Below, in pieces: positions 28,291-39,898 of a stretch of 64,000 bases of DNA; within the stretch, counting starts at the first letter, position 1, and the number at the start of each line of letters is the position of its first letter. Origin of the DNA: Mycolicibacterium moriokaense (lineage in GTDB: Bacteria; Actinomycetota; Actinomycetes; Mycobacteriales; Mycobacteriaceae); the NCBI RefSeq assembly GCF_003201655.1, contig NZ_QJJU01000001.1, forward strand, positions 372,001-436,000, given 5' to 3'. Under the pieces are notes generated by a model. It saw only the letters and a program-made list of their open reading frames with translations. It had not been told where the DNA came from and did no database searches. The translations under genes were made by a program, and so were the position numbers.

Positions 28291-29505
28291 ATGGACACGT
28301 CAGCACCGCGTCTCGACTGCAGCGGCACCACACCCACCGTTGGGTATCACCACTTCCACGACGACGTGAGCCTGAACTTCCAATGCAACCGTTGGGTGCA
28401 GTGGCTCGGCCCGTCGGCGATCCCTGAGCTCACCGAACTGGCGGCCCGCTGTGAGACCTATCCCGAATGGATCGACGGCTTCCTGGGCCTGGCCGAAGCG
28501 GCCCGCACGGCGGACCGGCCAATGGCGGCCGCGTACTACGACCGGGCCGCAGAGTTCTTCATGGGCCCCGACGATCCGCGCAAGCTCGGTGCCAGAACTC
28601 GCTTCGCGCAGACCATGCGGACGCTGTATGCCGTCAACCCCGAGGAACTGCCGTACGCCGGTACGGCAATACCAGCACTCGACCTGCATCCGGATGCTGA
28701 AACGGGAAGCACCATAGTCATTTTCGGAGGATTCGACAGTTACATCGAGGAGTTCCTGCCGATGCTCGCCACGATGGTGGACGCGGGCCACCGGGTCGTC
28801 GCATTCGAGGGTCCGGGCCAAGGAAGCGCTCTGGAAGATCATGGCCTGCCGATGATCCCGGAATGGGAGCGGCCGGTGAGCGCGGTGCTCGATCACTACC
28901 AACTCACCGATGTGACGTTGATCGGCGAATCACTCGGCGGCGGATTCGCCATCCGCGCGGCGGCCTTCGAGCCACGGATCACCCGCGTCGTGAGTATGGA
29001 CATTCTCGACGACTTCTTCGAGGTCGTGTCGGGGCAGATCGGTCGCGGGGTGACACCGGTGCTGCGTGCGCTATTGGCCCTGCGCGCCAAGGGGATCCTG
29101 AACGCAATTGCGCGACGGGCGGTCACGCGCAAACCCGTCGCCGCATGGGGACTGCAGCAGGGCATGCACGTCACCGGCACTCCGACGGCCTACGACTTCC
29201 TGCGTTCGACCACGCGATTCGACACCCGACGCATCTCGCGAAGTGTCACCGCAGATGTCTTGTTGCTTGCAGGCGCCGACGACCACTATGTGCCGCTGAA
29301 GCAGTTGCGGCGGCAGGCGGACAACCTCGTCAGCGCACGGTCCGTCACCACCAGGACATTCACCGAGGCCGAACAGGCGAGCAACCACTGCCAGGTCGGC
29401 AACATCGGCGCTGCCGTCCGAGTGATACAGGCCTGGCTGGAACTCTCAACCATCAGTCGGATGGCCGAAAAGGCCGACGCCACTAGCGAACTCGCGCGGC
29501 CCTAG
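28291..29505 (+). CDS. alpha/beta hydrolase
   Basis: This 404-residue hydrolase has a long N-terminal helical region (residues 1-130) and then the hydrolase fold. The nucleophile elbow is G-E-S214-L-G-G-G in LIGESLGGGF, the acid is D330 or D331 in AGADDHYVPLK, and the histidine is H366 in SNHCQVGN. The first strand segment STIVIFGGFDSYIEEF replaces the usual HGG oxyanion motif, as in the FrsA/2,6-dihydroxypseudooxynicotine-hydrolase-like group, which cleaves carbon-carbon or ester bonds. The ATG at 28291 follows GGAG at a good distance. The divergent TetR probably controls it. Confidence 0.85.
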   Translation: MDTSAPRLDCSGTTPTVGYHHFHDDVSLNFQCNRWVQWLGPSAIPELTELAARCETYPEWIDGFLGLAEAARTADRPMAAAYYDRAAEFFMGPDDPRKLGARTRFAQTMRTLYAVNPEELPYAGTAIPALDLHPDAETGSTIVIFGGFDSYIEEFLPMLATMVDAGHRVVAFEGPGQGSALEDHGLPMIPEWERPVSAVLDHYQLTDVTLIGESLGGGFAIRAAAFEPRITRVVSMDILDDFFEVVSGQIGRGVTPVLRALLALRAKGILNAIARRAVTRKPVAAWGLQQGMHVTGTPTAYDFLRSTTRFDTRRISRSVTADVLLLAGADDHYVPLKQLRRQADNLVSARSVTTRTFTEAEQASNHCQVGNIGAAVRVIQAWLELSTISRMAEKADATSELARP

Positions 29506-29945
29506 CGTTTTTGCACCACTAAAGTCGCGCGGTAGTCCTCCAACGCGATGGGGTCGTCAGGCGTCTGCGGGTATGGGTCAAGGGATTGCAACTCAATGCT
29601 GTATGGACCGACGTCCCCGGCCTTGACGGTCTGACCCGGCGCGGGGTTGGTATTGAACTCGATCGCCGTCGGACCGCTGCCTTCGGGCTGCACGGCAATG
29701 GCAATACGGGCCTGCCCCGTCCAAAAACATTCCACCTGCGTTGGGCAGCGCGAGTCCTCCAGCACGTCTGCGAACCGGACGCGCAGTTTCTCGCTCGCGT
29801 TCAAACCTTCCTGACCGCCCGCCAAGGTGAACGCTTCATTCAGGGTGAACGCAGGCACATCGGCGCGCGCCGGTTCGTCGAAGTGGCAGCCCATCAGTGC
29901 CACTCCGAGGAGCGCGACAAGTGGCCACGTCCAACGCTTGTTCAT
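29502..29945 (-). CDS. lipoprotein of unknown function
   Basis: This 147-residue protein has a lipoprotein signal ending in LMGC (Cys20). The mature part of about 125 residues is beta-rich and contains two cysteines in the segment CPTQVEC, which suggests a disulfide. It has the look of small exported mycobacterial proteins with no assigned function. It starts 20 bases after the lucA-like gene on the same strand and probably shares its transcript. Its stop shares CTAG with the convergent hydrolase gene. Confidence 0.75.
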   Translation of the reverse strand: MNKRWTWPLVALLGVALMGCHFDEPARADVPAFTLNEAFTLAGGQEGLNASEKLRVRFADVLEDSRCPTQVECFWTGQARIAIAVQPEGSGPTAIEFNTNPAPGQTVKAGDVGPYSIELQSLDPYPQTPDDPIALEDYRATLVVQKR

Positions 29946-29965
29946 GGCTTTAAGCCGCGCAGACG

Positions 29966-32363
<2,398 letters not shown>

Positions 32364-32402
32364 CGTGTTCGCGCGTCGGACCACGCCGGTAGCCTGCTGA
32401 GC

Positions 32403-34250
32403 GTGGCGCTCTACCGCAAGTACCGACCGGCGACCTTCGCCGAAGTAGTTGGCCAGGAGCACGTCACAGAACCGCTGTCCACGGCGCTGTCGGCGGGCCG
32501 CATCAACCATGCGTACCTGTTCTCGGGGCCGCGTGGCTGCGGGAAGACGTCGTCGGCGCGCATCCTGGCCCGCTCGCTTAACTGTGAACAGGGCCCGACT
32601 CCGGCACCGTGTGGCGTGTGCGACTCCTGCGTCGCGCTGGCGCCGAACGGACCTGGCAGCGTCGACGTCGTCGAGCTCGACGCGGCCAGCCACGGCGGCG
32701 TCGACGACACCCGCGAGCTGCGCGACCGCGCGTTCTACGCTCCCGCCCAGTCGCGCTACCGCATCTTCATCGTCGACGAAGCCCACATGGTCACCACGGC
32801 CGGTTTCAACGCACTGCTGAAGATCGTCGAGGAGCCTCCCGAGCACCTGATCTTCGTGTTTGCGACGACGGAGCCCGAGAAGGTGCTGCCAACCATCCGG
32901 TCGCGCACGCACCATTATCCATTCCGGCTGCTGGCGCCGCGGACCATGCGATCGCTGCTCGAACGTATCTGCACGCAGGAAGACGTCACCGTTGACGAGG
33001 CGGTGTACCCGCTGGTGATCCGGGCAGGCGGCGGCTCGCCACGCGACACGCTGTCGGTGCTGGATCAGCTGCTGGCCGGTGCCGACGCAAACCGGGTGGA
33101 GTACCGGCGGGCGTTGGCCTTGCTCGGCGCTACGGACGTGGCGCTGATCGACGATGCGGTGGACGCGCTTGCCGCGGGGGACGCCGCGGCGTTGTTCGGC
33201 GCCGTCGAGGCGGTGATCGATGCCGGCCACGATCCACGGCGTTTCGCCACCGACCTGCTGGACCGCTTCCGCGATCTGATCATTCTGCAGTCGGTGCCCG
33301 ATGCGGCGGCCCGCGGAGTGGTCGACGGGCCGGAGGATGTGCTGGAGCGGATGCGCGACCAGGCCACCCGGGTCGGTACCGCGACCCTGACCCGATACGC
33401 CGAGGTGGTGCACGACGGGCTGGGGGAGATGCGGGGCGCCACCGGGCCTCGGCTGCTGCTCGAGGTGGTGTGCGCCCGGCTCCTGCTGCCGTCGGCCAGT
33501 GACACCGAATCGGCGCTGCTGCAACGTGTCGAGCGCATCGAAACCCGGCTGGACATGTCCATCCCGGCGGGTGAGGCCGCAGCATCGGCGCCTGCCGCGC
33601 CTGCGAAGCAATACGCCCGCAAGAGCGTGGCACCCGAACCCGCGCCGGAGGCGCCAACGCCCAAGGCGGTACCCGAACCAGCGCCCGAGCCGCCGCCTTC
33701 TGCGACCAAGTCCGAGCCCGAACCCACACCCGAACCGCCGCCGCCTGTGCAGCCGCCGTCGGACCCCGTTGTCGAGGCTCCTGCGCCGACTGCGCCTGCT
33801 GTGGGTGGCGAACCCAACGCGGCAGCGGTGCGCAGCATGTGGACCACGGTGCGGGACAAGGTCCGTCAGCGCAGCCGCACCACCGAAGTGATGCTGGCGG
33901 GCGCGATCGTGCGGGCTGTTGACGGGGATACGCTGGTGCTCAGCCACGAGTCAGCGCCGCTGGCCAAACGGCTTGTGGAACAACGCAATTCCGATGTCAT
34001 CCGGGATGCGCTCAAGGACGCGCTTGGGGTGGACTGGAAGATCCGGTGCGAAGCGGGTCCTGGGGCACCGGAGGCCGCGCCCGAACCGGAGAGCGTCGCC
34101 CCGTCACCGCCGCCGCGCGACGACGATGAGGAGGACATGCTGGCCGAGGCTGGCAGTGACACCTCCAAGGCGCCACGGCGGGACCCGGAGGAGGCCGCGC
34201 TGGAGCTGCTGCAGAGCGAGCTCGGGGCCCGCCGTATCGACGGAAGTTGA
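32403..34250 (+). CDS. dnaX: DNA polymerase III subunits gamma/tau
   Basis: This 615-residue clamp-loader ATPase has Walker A GPRGCGKTS (42-50), a four-cysteine zinc site (C61, C70, C73, C76), Walker B FIVDEAHMV (around 125) and sensor stretch. A proline/glutamate-rich linker (residues about 395-460) separates it from a C-terminal domain that binds the polymerase and helicase. No A-rich slippery sequence for an E. coli-type gamma frameshift is seen, so only tau is expected, as in other mycobacteria. It begins with GTG and follows the aminotransferase. Confidence 0.96.
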   Translation: MALYRKYRPATFAEVVGQEHVTEPLSTALSAGRINHAYLFSGPRGCGKTSSARILARSLNCEQGPTPAPCGVCDSCVALAPNGPGSVDVVELDAASHGGVDDTRELRDRAFYAPAQSRYRIFIVDEAHMVTTAGFNALLKIVEEPPEHLIFVFATTEPEKVLPTIRSRTHHYPFRLLAPRTMRSLLERICTQEDVTVDEAVYPLVIRAGGGSPRDTLSVLDQLLAGADANRVEYRRALALLGATDVALIDDAVDALAAGDAAALFGAVEAVIDAGHDPRRFATDLLDRFRDLIILQSVPDAAARGVVDGPEDVLERMRDQATRVGTATLTRYAEVVHDGLGEMRGATGPRLLLEVVCARLLLPSASDTESALLQRVERIETRLDMSIPAGEAAASAPAAPAKQYARKSVAPEPAPEAPTPKAVPEPAPEPPPSATKSEPEPTPEPPPPVQPPSDPVVEAPAPTAPAVGGEPNAAAVRSMWTTVRDKVRQRSRTTEVMLAGAIVRAVDGDTLVLSHESAPLAKRLVEQRNSDVIRDALKDALGVDWKIRCEAGPGAPEAAPEPESVAPSPPPRDDDEEDMLAEAGSDTSKAPRRDPEEAALELLQSELGARRIDGS

Positions 34251-34293
34251 GATATTCAGCCCCGGTTCGCGTGAAACAGCGACAATCACATGG

Positions 34294-35064
34294 GTGAACG
34301 TGGCAGTGCGCCTGTCGGCGATCGGCGCCGGATGGTCAGTGGTCCTATTGACGGCGGCCTGCGGGGGGAATCCGGCACCTGCACCGAGCCCCAGCGCGTC
34401 CGCGACCCCGTCGAGTACCGCGCCGATGAAGATCACCGATCCCTATTCGCCCAAGATCGACCCAGCGGCGTTTTCGACCACCATCGACAACCCGTACTTC
34501 CCGATGACTCCAGGAACGCGGACCATCTATCAAGCGAACACGCCCGACGGTCCGCAACGCACGACGACCGAGGTCACCCGCGACACCAAGACGATCATGG
34601 GCGTCGCGACTGTTGTCGTCCATGACACGGTCAGCGTCAACGGCAAGACAACCGAAGACACGTTTGACTGGTACGCCCAGGACCGCGACGGAAGTGTTTG
34701 GTATTTCGGCGAGCACACGAAGAAGCTCGACAACGGCACCGCGGGTACAACGGGATCGTTCGAGGCGGGCGTCAACGGCGCACTACCCGGAATCATCATG
34801 CCGGCCCACCCACGCGTCGGCGATCAGTACCGCCAGGAGTACGCAAAAGGTGTCGCCGAGGACACCGGGGAGGTCGTCAGCCTCACCGGTAGCGAGACCA
34901 CCCCGCTCACCGGGCCTGTCAACGACTTGCTGGTCACCAAGGACGCTGACCTTCTCGATCCCACCAGCCCGCCGGAGAACAAGTACTACGCCCGCGGTGT
35001 CGGTCCCATCCTGACCACGGAACCGGCTGGGCGCGACGAAGCAGTCACGGTCGAGAAGTTTTGA
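34294..35064 (+). CDS. lipoprotein of unknown function
   Basis: This 256-residue protein starts with GTG at 34294 (a second GTG at 34300 is possible), followed by a signal peptide and the lipobox LTAAC. A low-complexity serine/proline linker precedes a beta-rich domain with repeated strand segments (TTTEVTRDTKTIMGVATVVV, EDTFDWYAQDRDGSVWYFGE). The segment PYFPMTPGTRTIYQ is characteristic of a family of secreted actinobacterial proteins without known function. The stop overlaps the next gene as TGATG. It follows dnaX by 43 bases. Confidence 0.8.
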   Translation: MNVAVRLSAIGAGWSVVLLTAACGGNPAPAPSPSASATPSSTAPMKITDPYSPKIDPAAFSTTIDNPYFPMTPGTRTIYQANTPDGPQRTTTEVTRDTKTIMGVATVVVHDTVSVNGKTTEDTFDWYAQDRDGSVWYFGEHTKKLDNGTAGTTGSFEAGVNGALPGIIMPAHPRVGDQYRQEYAKGVAEDTGEVVSLTGSETTPLTGPVNDLLVTKDADLLDPTSPPENKYYARGVGPILTTEPAGRDEAVTVEKF

Positions 35065-35528
35065 TGTCCATGGCTGACGTATGCGAAGCCCATAGCAAGC
35101 CGCCCCCCGATCTGGCTGGCGAGTTTCCGGGCGAGCGCTGGCCGTGGACGAGCTGGTTGGGGCCGATCACGGTCACCGCGCTCGGAGTCGCCGCGGTTGT
35201 TGTCGTTGTTTCGGCGATCACTGTCGTATCGCGAGAGCCATTCGGCCCCACCGGTGCCGTCATACCCACCCGCCCGATCGCAACCACAACCGCCCAACCA
35301 CCCGCGTCCAGCGCCGAGCCGGCTCCTCCGCCCGTCACGGCAGCGCCCTCCACCGCCCCACCGGCGATCGCGCCGACGACCGTCCAAAGCAGTGCGCCGC
35401 CGGCCAAGCCGACCACCACTCAGCCATCGAGCACCCGTCCCCAGCCGAGCAGCGTCCACCCAACGACGCATCAACCGTTCCCACAGGAGACGACCGACTT
35501 TCTCGGCCCTCCGGGGACCAACAACTGA
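35064..35528 (+). CDS. single-pass membrane protein with proline/threonine-rich tail
   Basis: This 154-residue protein has a short cytoplasmic N-terminus, one membrane segment (VTALGVAAVVVVVSAITVV, residues about 38-56) and an extracytoplasmic tail of about 95 residues made almost entirely of Pro, Thr, Ser and Ala. Such tails in mycobacteria are often mannosylated, but no globular domain is visible. ATG at 35064 overlaps the stop of the lipoprotein gene, suggesting coupled translation. The function is unknown. It converges on tmsB, with three bases between the stops. Confidence 0.7.
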   Translation: MSMADVCEAHSKPPPDLAGEFPGERWPWTSWLGPITVTALGVAAVVVVVSAITVVSREPFGPTGAVIPTRPIATTTAQPPASSAEPAPPPVTAAPSTAPPAIAPTTVQSSAPPAKPTTTQPSSTRPQPSSVHPTTHQPFPQETTDFLGPPGTNN

Positions 35529-35530
35529 CG

Positions 35531-36841
35531 CTAGGGCGTCCACCATGGCCGCAGCGGCAGGCCGGCGTCACCGCCGTGCGAGTCCAGCTTGACGGCCAGA
35601 ACCTGGTGCAACTGAACGACATTCGTCTCGAAGCCCAGGCGCGAGCCTGCCATATAAAGGCCCCACACCTTCGCGGTGGGCAACCCCACCTCTTCGACAG
35701 CTTCGTCCCAGTGCTCGACGAGGTTGGCGCACCAGTCGCGCAGCGTCAACGCGTAGTGATGGCGAAGGTTCTCCTCGTGCACGACTTCGAGGCCGACGTC
35801 CTGCGCCTCGGTGATGATGCGCCCTGAGCCAGTGAGCTCACCGTCGGGGAAGACGTAGCGGTCAATGAAACCACCCGCACTGGGCCCGGTCCGGTTGTCG
35901 GGGCGGGTGATGCAGTGGTTGAGCAGGAGCGCGCCTGTGCGCATCTTCGACCTGAGGAAGCGGAAGTACGACGGATAGTTATGCACGCCAATGTGTTCCG
36001 TCAGCCCGATCGACGACACCGCATCGAAGCCCGACTCGCGCACATCGCGGTAGTCGCAGTGTCGAACCTCGGCCAGGTCGGACAGCCCCTGTTCGGCGAT
36101 CGCCCTCTGTGCCCACTCGGCCTGCTCCTTCGAGAGCGTGACGCCGATGGTCTTCACGCCGTGGCGGGCCGCGTATCGGACCATGCCGCCCCAACCGCAG
36201 CCGACGTCGAGCAGTCGATCGCCCGGCTGTAGCCGCAGCTTCTCGAACACCATCCGGTACTTGTTCTCCTGCGCCTCTTCCAGCGTCGCGTCCGGTTGCG
36301 GATAGCAGGCGCACGTGTAGGTCATCGACGGGCCGAGCACCCACTCGTAGAACGTGTTTGACACGTCGTAGTGGTGGTGGATGGCGTCGGCATCCCGGGT
36401 TCGGCTGTGCCGCAAGCCTTCTGCGAAGCGACGCCAGCGCGGCAGCGCCTCCTGCGGCGGCGGCGCGATCGGCATGAGGTGCTCGATGCCGATCGACCGA
36501 ACGATGTTGGCGAGCACCCGCGCAGGCGGCCGCTTGAAGTCCATCTTGTCGGCCAGCGCCTTGAGCAACTCGTATGGATCGCCTGGGTGCACGCCGTGCG
36601 GTTCGACGTCACCCGACACGTAGGCGCGGGCCAACCCGAGTTCGCCCGGCGCGGTTGCCAGGTAGGTGGTGCCGCGCGGGGTGCGCAGATCCAGCCCGAT
36701 CGGGGCGTCCTCCGGCCCGGCCGTGCTGCCGTCGTAGGCAGTGAACTTCAGGGGAAGTTGGCCTGCCGCGAAAATCTCCAGGATCTCGGCCAGCGTGAGT
36801 CTCCTTGCCGGCGCGCTCGTCTGTTCTTTGTATGTCGTCAT
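35531..36841 (-). CDS. tmsB: fatty-acid C10 methyltransferase (tuberculostearic acid synthesis)
   Basis: TmsB transfers a methyl from S-adenosylmethionine to the double bond of oleoyl phospholipid, giving 10-methylene-stearate, the first step to tuberculostearic acid. This 436-residue protein is a cyclopropane-synthase relative with the SAM motif LLDVGCGWGG around residue 200 and the family stretch HHHYDVSNTFYEWVLG. ATG at 36841 overlaps the tmsA stop as ATGA. A longer reading from 37144 lies inside tmsA and is not real. The gene pair corresponds to M. tuberculosis Rv3720 and Rv3719 and to bfaB/bfaA. Confidence 0.9.
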   Translation of the reverse strand: MTTYKEQTSAPARRLTLAEILEIFAAGQLPLKFTAYDGSTAGPEDAPIGLDLRTPRGTTYLATAPGELGLARAYVSGDVEPHGVHPGDPYELLKALADKMDFKRPPARVLANIVRSIGIEHLMPIAPPPQEALPRWRRFAEGLRHSRTRDADAIHHHYDVSNTFYEWVLGPSMTYTCACYPQPDATLEEAQENKYRMVFEKLRLQPGDRLLDVGCGWGGMVRYAARHGVKTIGVTLSKEQAEWAQRAIAEQGLSDLAEVRHCDYRDVRESGFDAVSSIGLTEHIGVHNYPSYFRFLRSKMRTGALLLNHCITRPDNRTGPSAGGFIDRYVFPDGELTGSGRIITEAQDVGLEVVHEENLRHHYALTLRDWCANLVEHWDEAVEEVGLPTAKVWGLYMAGSRLGFETNVVQLHQVLAVKLDSHGGDAGLPLRPWWTP

Positions 36842-38217
36842 CGTCTTTGCACCGCCTTCGCGTATAGATCTAACAGCCGTGAGTCGGGGTCGTAGGTCTT
36901 CTTTACGGTCTTGTAGGTTTCCCCGCCGTAGAGTTCGTCGAAATCGTCTGGCGAGTAATACGCGTCCGAGTACAGCGACTTGTGCCCGTCGAGTTTGCTG
37001 ACCTTCTCTTCGATCATCTTGTTGGTGTACCCATCTGTGGGCCCGACAGGCACCGACGACCAAAAGCCGACGTTGACGTATGTGTGGTGCGGGCGGATCG
37101 GGTAGAGGGGCCAGTTGCCCTCGTCCCGTAGCCGCAGCGGACACAGCCAGATCGGTTCGATCGGAACGTTGTCCAGGAACCAGCCGAGGAATTCGGCGCA
37201 GCGTTCGATCGGCACCTCGATGTCCTGCACGACGCGCTCCAGTGGCGGGCGGCCGTTCCGCTTCTCGATGCGATCGGCGATGTTGAACCGCTGGTCATAG
37301 CCGATCAGCTTCCAGTAGAAGCTGCTGCGCCGGTAGCGCCGTGGCCAGAGCCTACGGATGCGTGGGTCCTGCGCGCCGAACGCCCGCGAGCACCAGAACC
37401 AGTCGGTGTCCCATCGCCAGAGGTAGTCGTGAACGGTGAGCCGGTCGTGCTTCTCGCCGTCGGGGTGCTGGATGGAGCGGTAGTAGATCTGCTGGCCGGT
37501 GTAATCGCTGACCGTTCCAGGGGCGCTTGTTTGAAAGCCCAGCGTCAAGTAGCTCTCGTCGGCGCTGAACAGCACACCGTCGAGGTAATCGACGGGGACG
37601 CCGTCGTGGCCACCGGTTTCGATGATGCGGTCCATGGCCGTGACCAGATCTTCCACCGAGTGGAACCGCAAATGGCGCAATGCGACGAACGGCTTGACGG
37701 ATTCCAGCTCGATCTTCAGCCGAACCGAATAGCCCAGCGTCCCATAGGAGTTCGGGAATGCTTCAAATAAATCGGAGCATAGATCACGACTTACGGTAAC
37801 CACGTCGCCCGTTCCGGTCAGGATGTCCATCTCCAACACAGACTCATGCGGTAGGCCATTGCGGAACGACGTCGATTCGATGCCGAGCCCAGTGACGGCC
37901 CCTCCGAGCGTGATGGTCTTCAGCTGCGGCACCACCAGCGGCGCAAGGCCGTAGGGCAGGGTGGCCGCGACGAGGTCTTCATAGGTGCACATGCCTGCGA
38001 CGTCGGCGGTGCGCGCATCGGGGTCGACGGCGACGACGCCCGTCAGCCCCGAGACGTCGAGGCCCTTGCTAGTGGTCTTGGCGCGCGCCCGGAACAGGTT
38101 CGACGTAGGTTTCGCGAGCCTGACAGTGGCGCTCGCGGGTATCGCCCGATAACTCGCCAGCAGGCGCTGCACACCCGAAGCGTGCGCAGTGCGTGCGTCA
38201 GTCCCCTCAACAGACAC
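36838..38217 (-). CDS. tmsA: FAD-dependent 10-methylene fatty acid reductase (tuberculostearic acid synthesis)
   Basis: TmsA reduces the 10-methylene intermediate to 10-methyl-stearate. This 459-residue protein has a PCMH-type FAD-binding domain with LVVPQLKTITLGGAVTGLG (residues about 100-118), followed by a substrate-binding C-terminal domain of the DIMINUTO/DWF1-like reductases. The product adjusts membrane fluidity in actinobacteria. It precedes tmsB in the same operon with a four-base overlap. A third gene, tmsC, found in some corynebacteria, is absent here. It is divergent from the SRPBCC gene with 64 bases between. Confidence 0.9.
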   Translation of the reverse strand: MSVEGTDARTAHASGVQRLLASYRAIPASATVRLAKPTSNLFRARAKTTSKGLDVSGLTGVVAVDPDARTADVAGMCTYEDLVAATLPYGLAPLVVPQLKTITLGGAVTGLGIESTSFRNGLPHESVLEMDILTGTGDVVTVSRDLCSDLFEAFPNSYGTLGYSVRLKIELESVKPFVALRHLRFHSVEDLVTAMDRIIETGGHDGVPVDYLDGVLFSADESYLTLGFQTSAPGTVSDYTGQQIYYRSIQHPDGEKHDRLTVHDYLWRWDTDWFWCSRAFGAQDPRIRRLWPRRYRRSSFYWKLIGYDQRFNIADRIEKRNGRPPLERVVQDIEVPIERCAEFLGWFLDNVPIEPIWLCPLRLRDEGNWPLYPIRPHHTYVNVGFWSSVPVGPTDGYTNKMIEEKVSKLDGHKSLYSDAYYSPDDFDELYGGETYKTVKKTYDPDSRLLDLYAKAVQRR

Positions 38218-38281
38218 ACATATACGCTAGTCCGCGGCCGCAGCCGATGCGACCGCACCGACATGACAGGAGAGCCATCTC

Positions 38282-38722
38282 ATGGGACAGGTCAGCGCTT
38301 CCAGCACCGTCTTGATTGACGCTCCGCCGGAGCGCGTGTTGGCGGCGGTCGCGGACTACCAGACCGTGCGACCGAAGGTTCTGTCCGCGCACTACAGCGC
38401 CTACCAGGTACTCGAGGGCGGGCAGGGCGCAGGCACCGTCGCCACCTGGAAGCTGCAGGCCACCAAGTCCCGGGTGCGCGAAGTGAAGGCCGACGTCGAC
38501 GTGGCAGGCCACACCGTCATCGAGAAGGACGCCAACTCGTCGATGATCACCAACTGGACAGTCGCGCCTGCCGGCCCCGGATCGTCCGTCACGGTCAAGA
38601 CGTCGTGGCAGGGCGCAGGCGGCATCGGGGGCTTCTTCGAGAAGACGTTCGCGCCGCTCGGCTTGCGCAAAATCCAGGCCGAGGTGCTGGAAAACCTGAA
38701 GAAGGAAGTCGAGAAGGGCTAA
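38282..38722 (+). CDS. SRPBCC family protein
   Basis: This 146-residue protein has the START/polyketide-cyclase-like fold: an N-terminal strand (SASSTVLIDAPPERVLAAVAD), a middle sheet with WKLQATKSRVREVKADV, and a long C-terminal helix (KTFAPLGLRKIQAEVLENLK). Such proteins bind hydrophobic ligands, but the ligand is unknown. It corresponds in position to M. tuberculosis Rv3718c, beside the tms pair. The stop overlaps the convergent amidase stop by four bases (CTAA). Confidence 0.85.
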   Translation: MGQVSASSTVLIDAPPERVLAAVADYQTVRPKVLSAHYSAYQVLEGGQGAGTVATWKLQATKSRVREVKADVDVAGHTVIEKDANSSMITNWTVAPAGPGSSVTVKTSWQGAGGIGGFFEKTFAPLGLRKIQAEVLENLKKEVEKG

Positions 38723-39474
38723 CGGGGCTGAGCCCCAAGGAATCCGGCGATACCGCGGACGACGGCGTCGGCATACTTCTGCCTGCCCTCCGGGGTCTTC
38801 ATCAGGCCGGAGTCGACGGGGTTCTTCATGTTGCCGCATTCGACGAGGATCGACGGGTATTGCGCGAGGTTCAGACCCGCGATGTCCGAGCGGGGATCGA
38901 GGCCGTTGGAGCCGGTGTAGGTAGACGGCACAAACCCCGACGCGGCGAGCTGGTCACGCATGACCTGTGCGAACTGGATCGACGGCCCTGACTGGGCCGC
39001 ATTCAGCGGCGGCGACGAGTAGAGGACGTGGAAGCCGCGGCCGGTGGGTGGGCCGCCGTCGCCGTGGATGCTGACGATGGCGTTGGGATGCAGCGCGTTG
39101 GCCATGTTCGCGCGCTCGTCGACGCAGGGGCCGAGGCTGGTGTCGTCGCCGCGCGACATCGCCGTTCGCACGCCGAGCGCGGTCAGCGCCTGGCGGATGC
39201 GCAGGGTGGTGTCCCAGGTGAAGGTGTGCTCAGGATAGCCGTCGTCGGTCGAGGTGCCGCTGGCCTGGCAGTCCTTCGTGCTGCCGCGGCCGGTGGGCAC
39301 CTGCTTGCTGATCGAGGCGTCGTTCGCGCCGTTGTGCCCGGGGTCGAGGAACACGATCATGCCTGCGATGTTGGCGGGCTCGGCAGATGCGGGGCTGGCA
39401 AGCGTCGACGCGGCAACGAGAAGACCCGCGGCGATCGCGGCGCCGACACGCAGGCTTCCAGGCACGGGCGCCAC
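38719..39474 (-). CDS. ami1: zinc-dependent N-acetylmuramoyl-L-alanine amidase (Ami1 type)
   Basis: This 251-residue secreted amidase of the Amidase_3 family cuts the bond between N-acetylmuramic acid and the stem peptide during cell separation and peptidoglycan turnover. The zinc ligands are the His in LDPGHNG, the Glu in YPEHTF and the His in SIHGDGG, and the catalytic Glu is in ILVECGNMKN. GTG at 39474 (or 39465) starts a signal peptide ending at PASAEP. There is no cell-wall binding domain and no blocking insertion is evident beyond CQASGTSTDDG, which matches the short loop of M. tuberculosis Rv3717. It is divergent from ebfC. Confidence 0.9.
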   Translation of the reverse strand: MAPVPGSLRVGAAIAAGLLVAASTLASPASAEPANIAGMIVFLDPGHNGANDASISKQVPTGRGSTKDCQASGTSTDDGYPEHTFTWDTTLRIRQALTALGVRTAMSRGDDTSLGPCVDERANMANALHPNAIVSIHGDGGPPTGRGFHVLYSSPPLNAAQSGPSIQFAQVMRDQLAASGFVPSTYTGSNGLDPRSDIAGLNLAQYPSILVECGNMKNPVDSGLMKTPEGRQKYADAVVRGIAGFLGAQPR

Positions 39475-39564
39475 CGTAGCCCCATCGGCGACTACGCTTA
39501 AAGCCCAACCCGCCGCATGTGGATGAGCGCAACCAAGTCGAGACCAATACGCAAGGGGACTGTC

Positions 39565-39897
39565 ATGCAACCCGGAGGCACGCCAGACATGTCGGCACTC
39601 CTCGCACAGGCGCAGCAGGTGCAGCAGCAGTTGATGGAGGCGCAGGAAGCGCTGGCCAACTCCGAGGTGCACGGCCAGGCGGGCGGCGGTCTGGTGCAGG
39701 TCACCATGAAGGGCAGTGGTGAGGTGGTTGCGGTGGCGATCGACCCGAAGGTCGTCGATCCCTCCGATATCGAGACGCTGCAAGACCTCGTCGTCGGCGC
39801 TATCGCCGATGCGTCCAAACAGGTGACGATCCTCGCGCATGACCGCCTCGGCCCCTTGGCCGGCGGAATGGGCGGCCTGAGTCTTCCGGGGCTGTGA
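39565..39897 (+). CDS. YbaB/EbfC family nucleoid-associated protein
   Basis: This 110-residue DNA-binding protein starts with ATG at 39565, with AAGGGGA nine bases upstream. It has the helix-strand pattern of YbaB ([20 protein letters not shown], then [20 protein letters not shown] and [16 protein letters not shown]). It is thought to be a dimeric nucleoid protein that helps RecR. The recR start lies two bases after its stop, the universal arrangement. Confidence 0.94.
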   Translation: MQPGGTPDMSALLAQAQQVQQQLMEAQEALANSEVHGQAGGGLVQVTMKGSGEVVAVAIDPKVVDPSDIETLQDLVVGAIADASKQVTILAHDRLGPLAGGMGGLSLPGL

Positions 39898-39898
39898 C

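Noticed and set aside
32403-34250. Programmed frameshift in dnaX as in E. coli
   Set aside because: No A-rich slippery run is present; a single tau product is expected.
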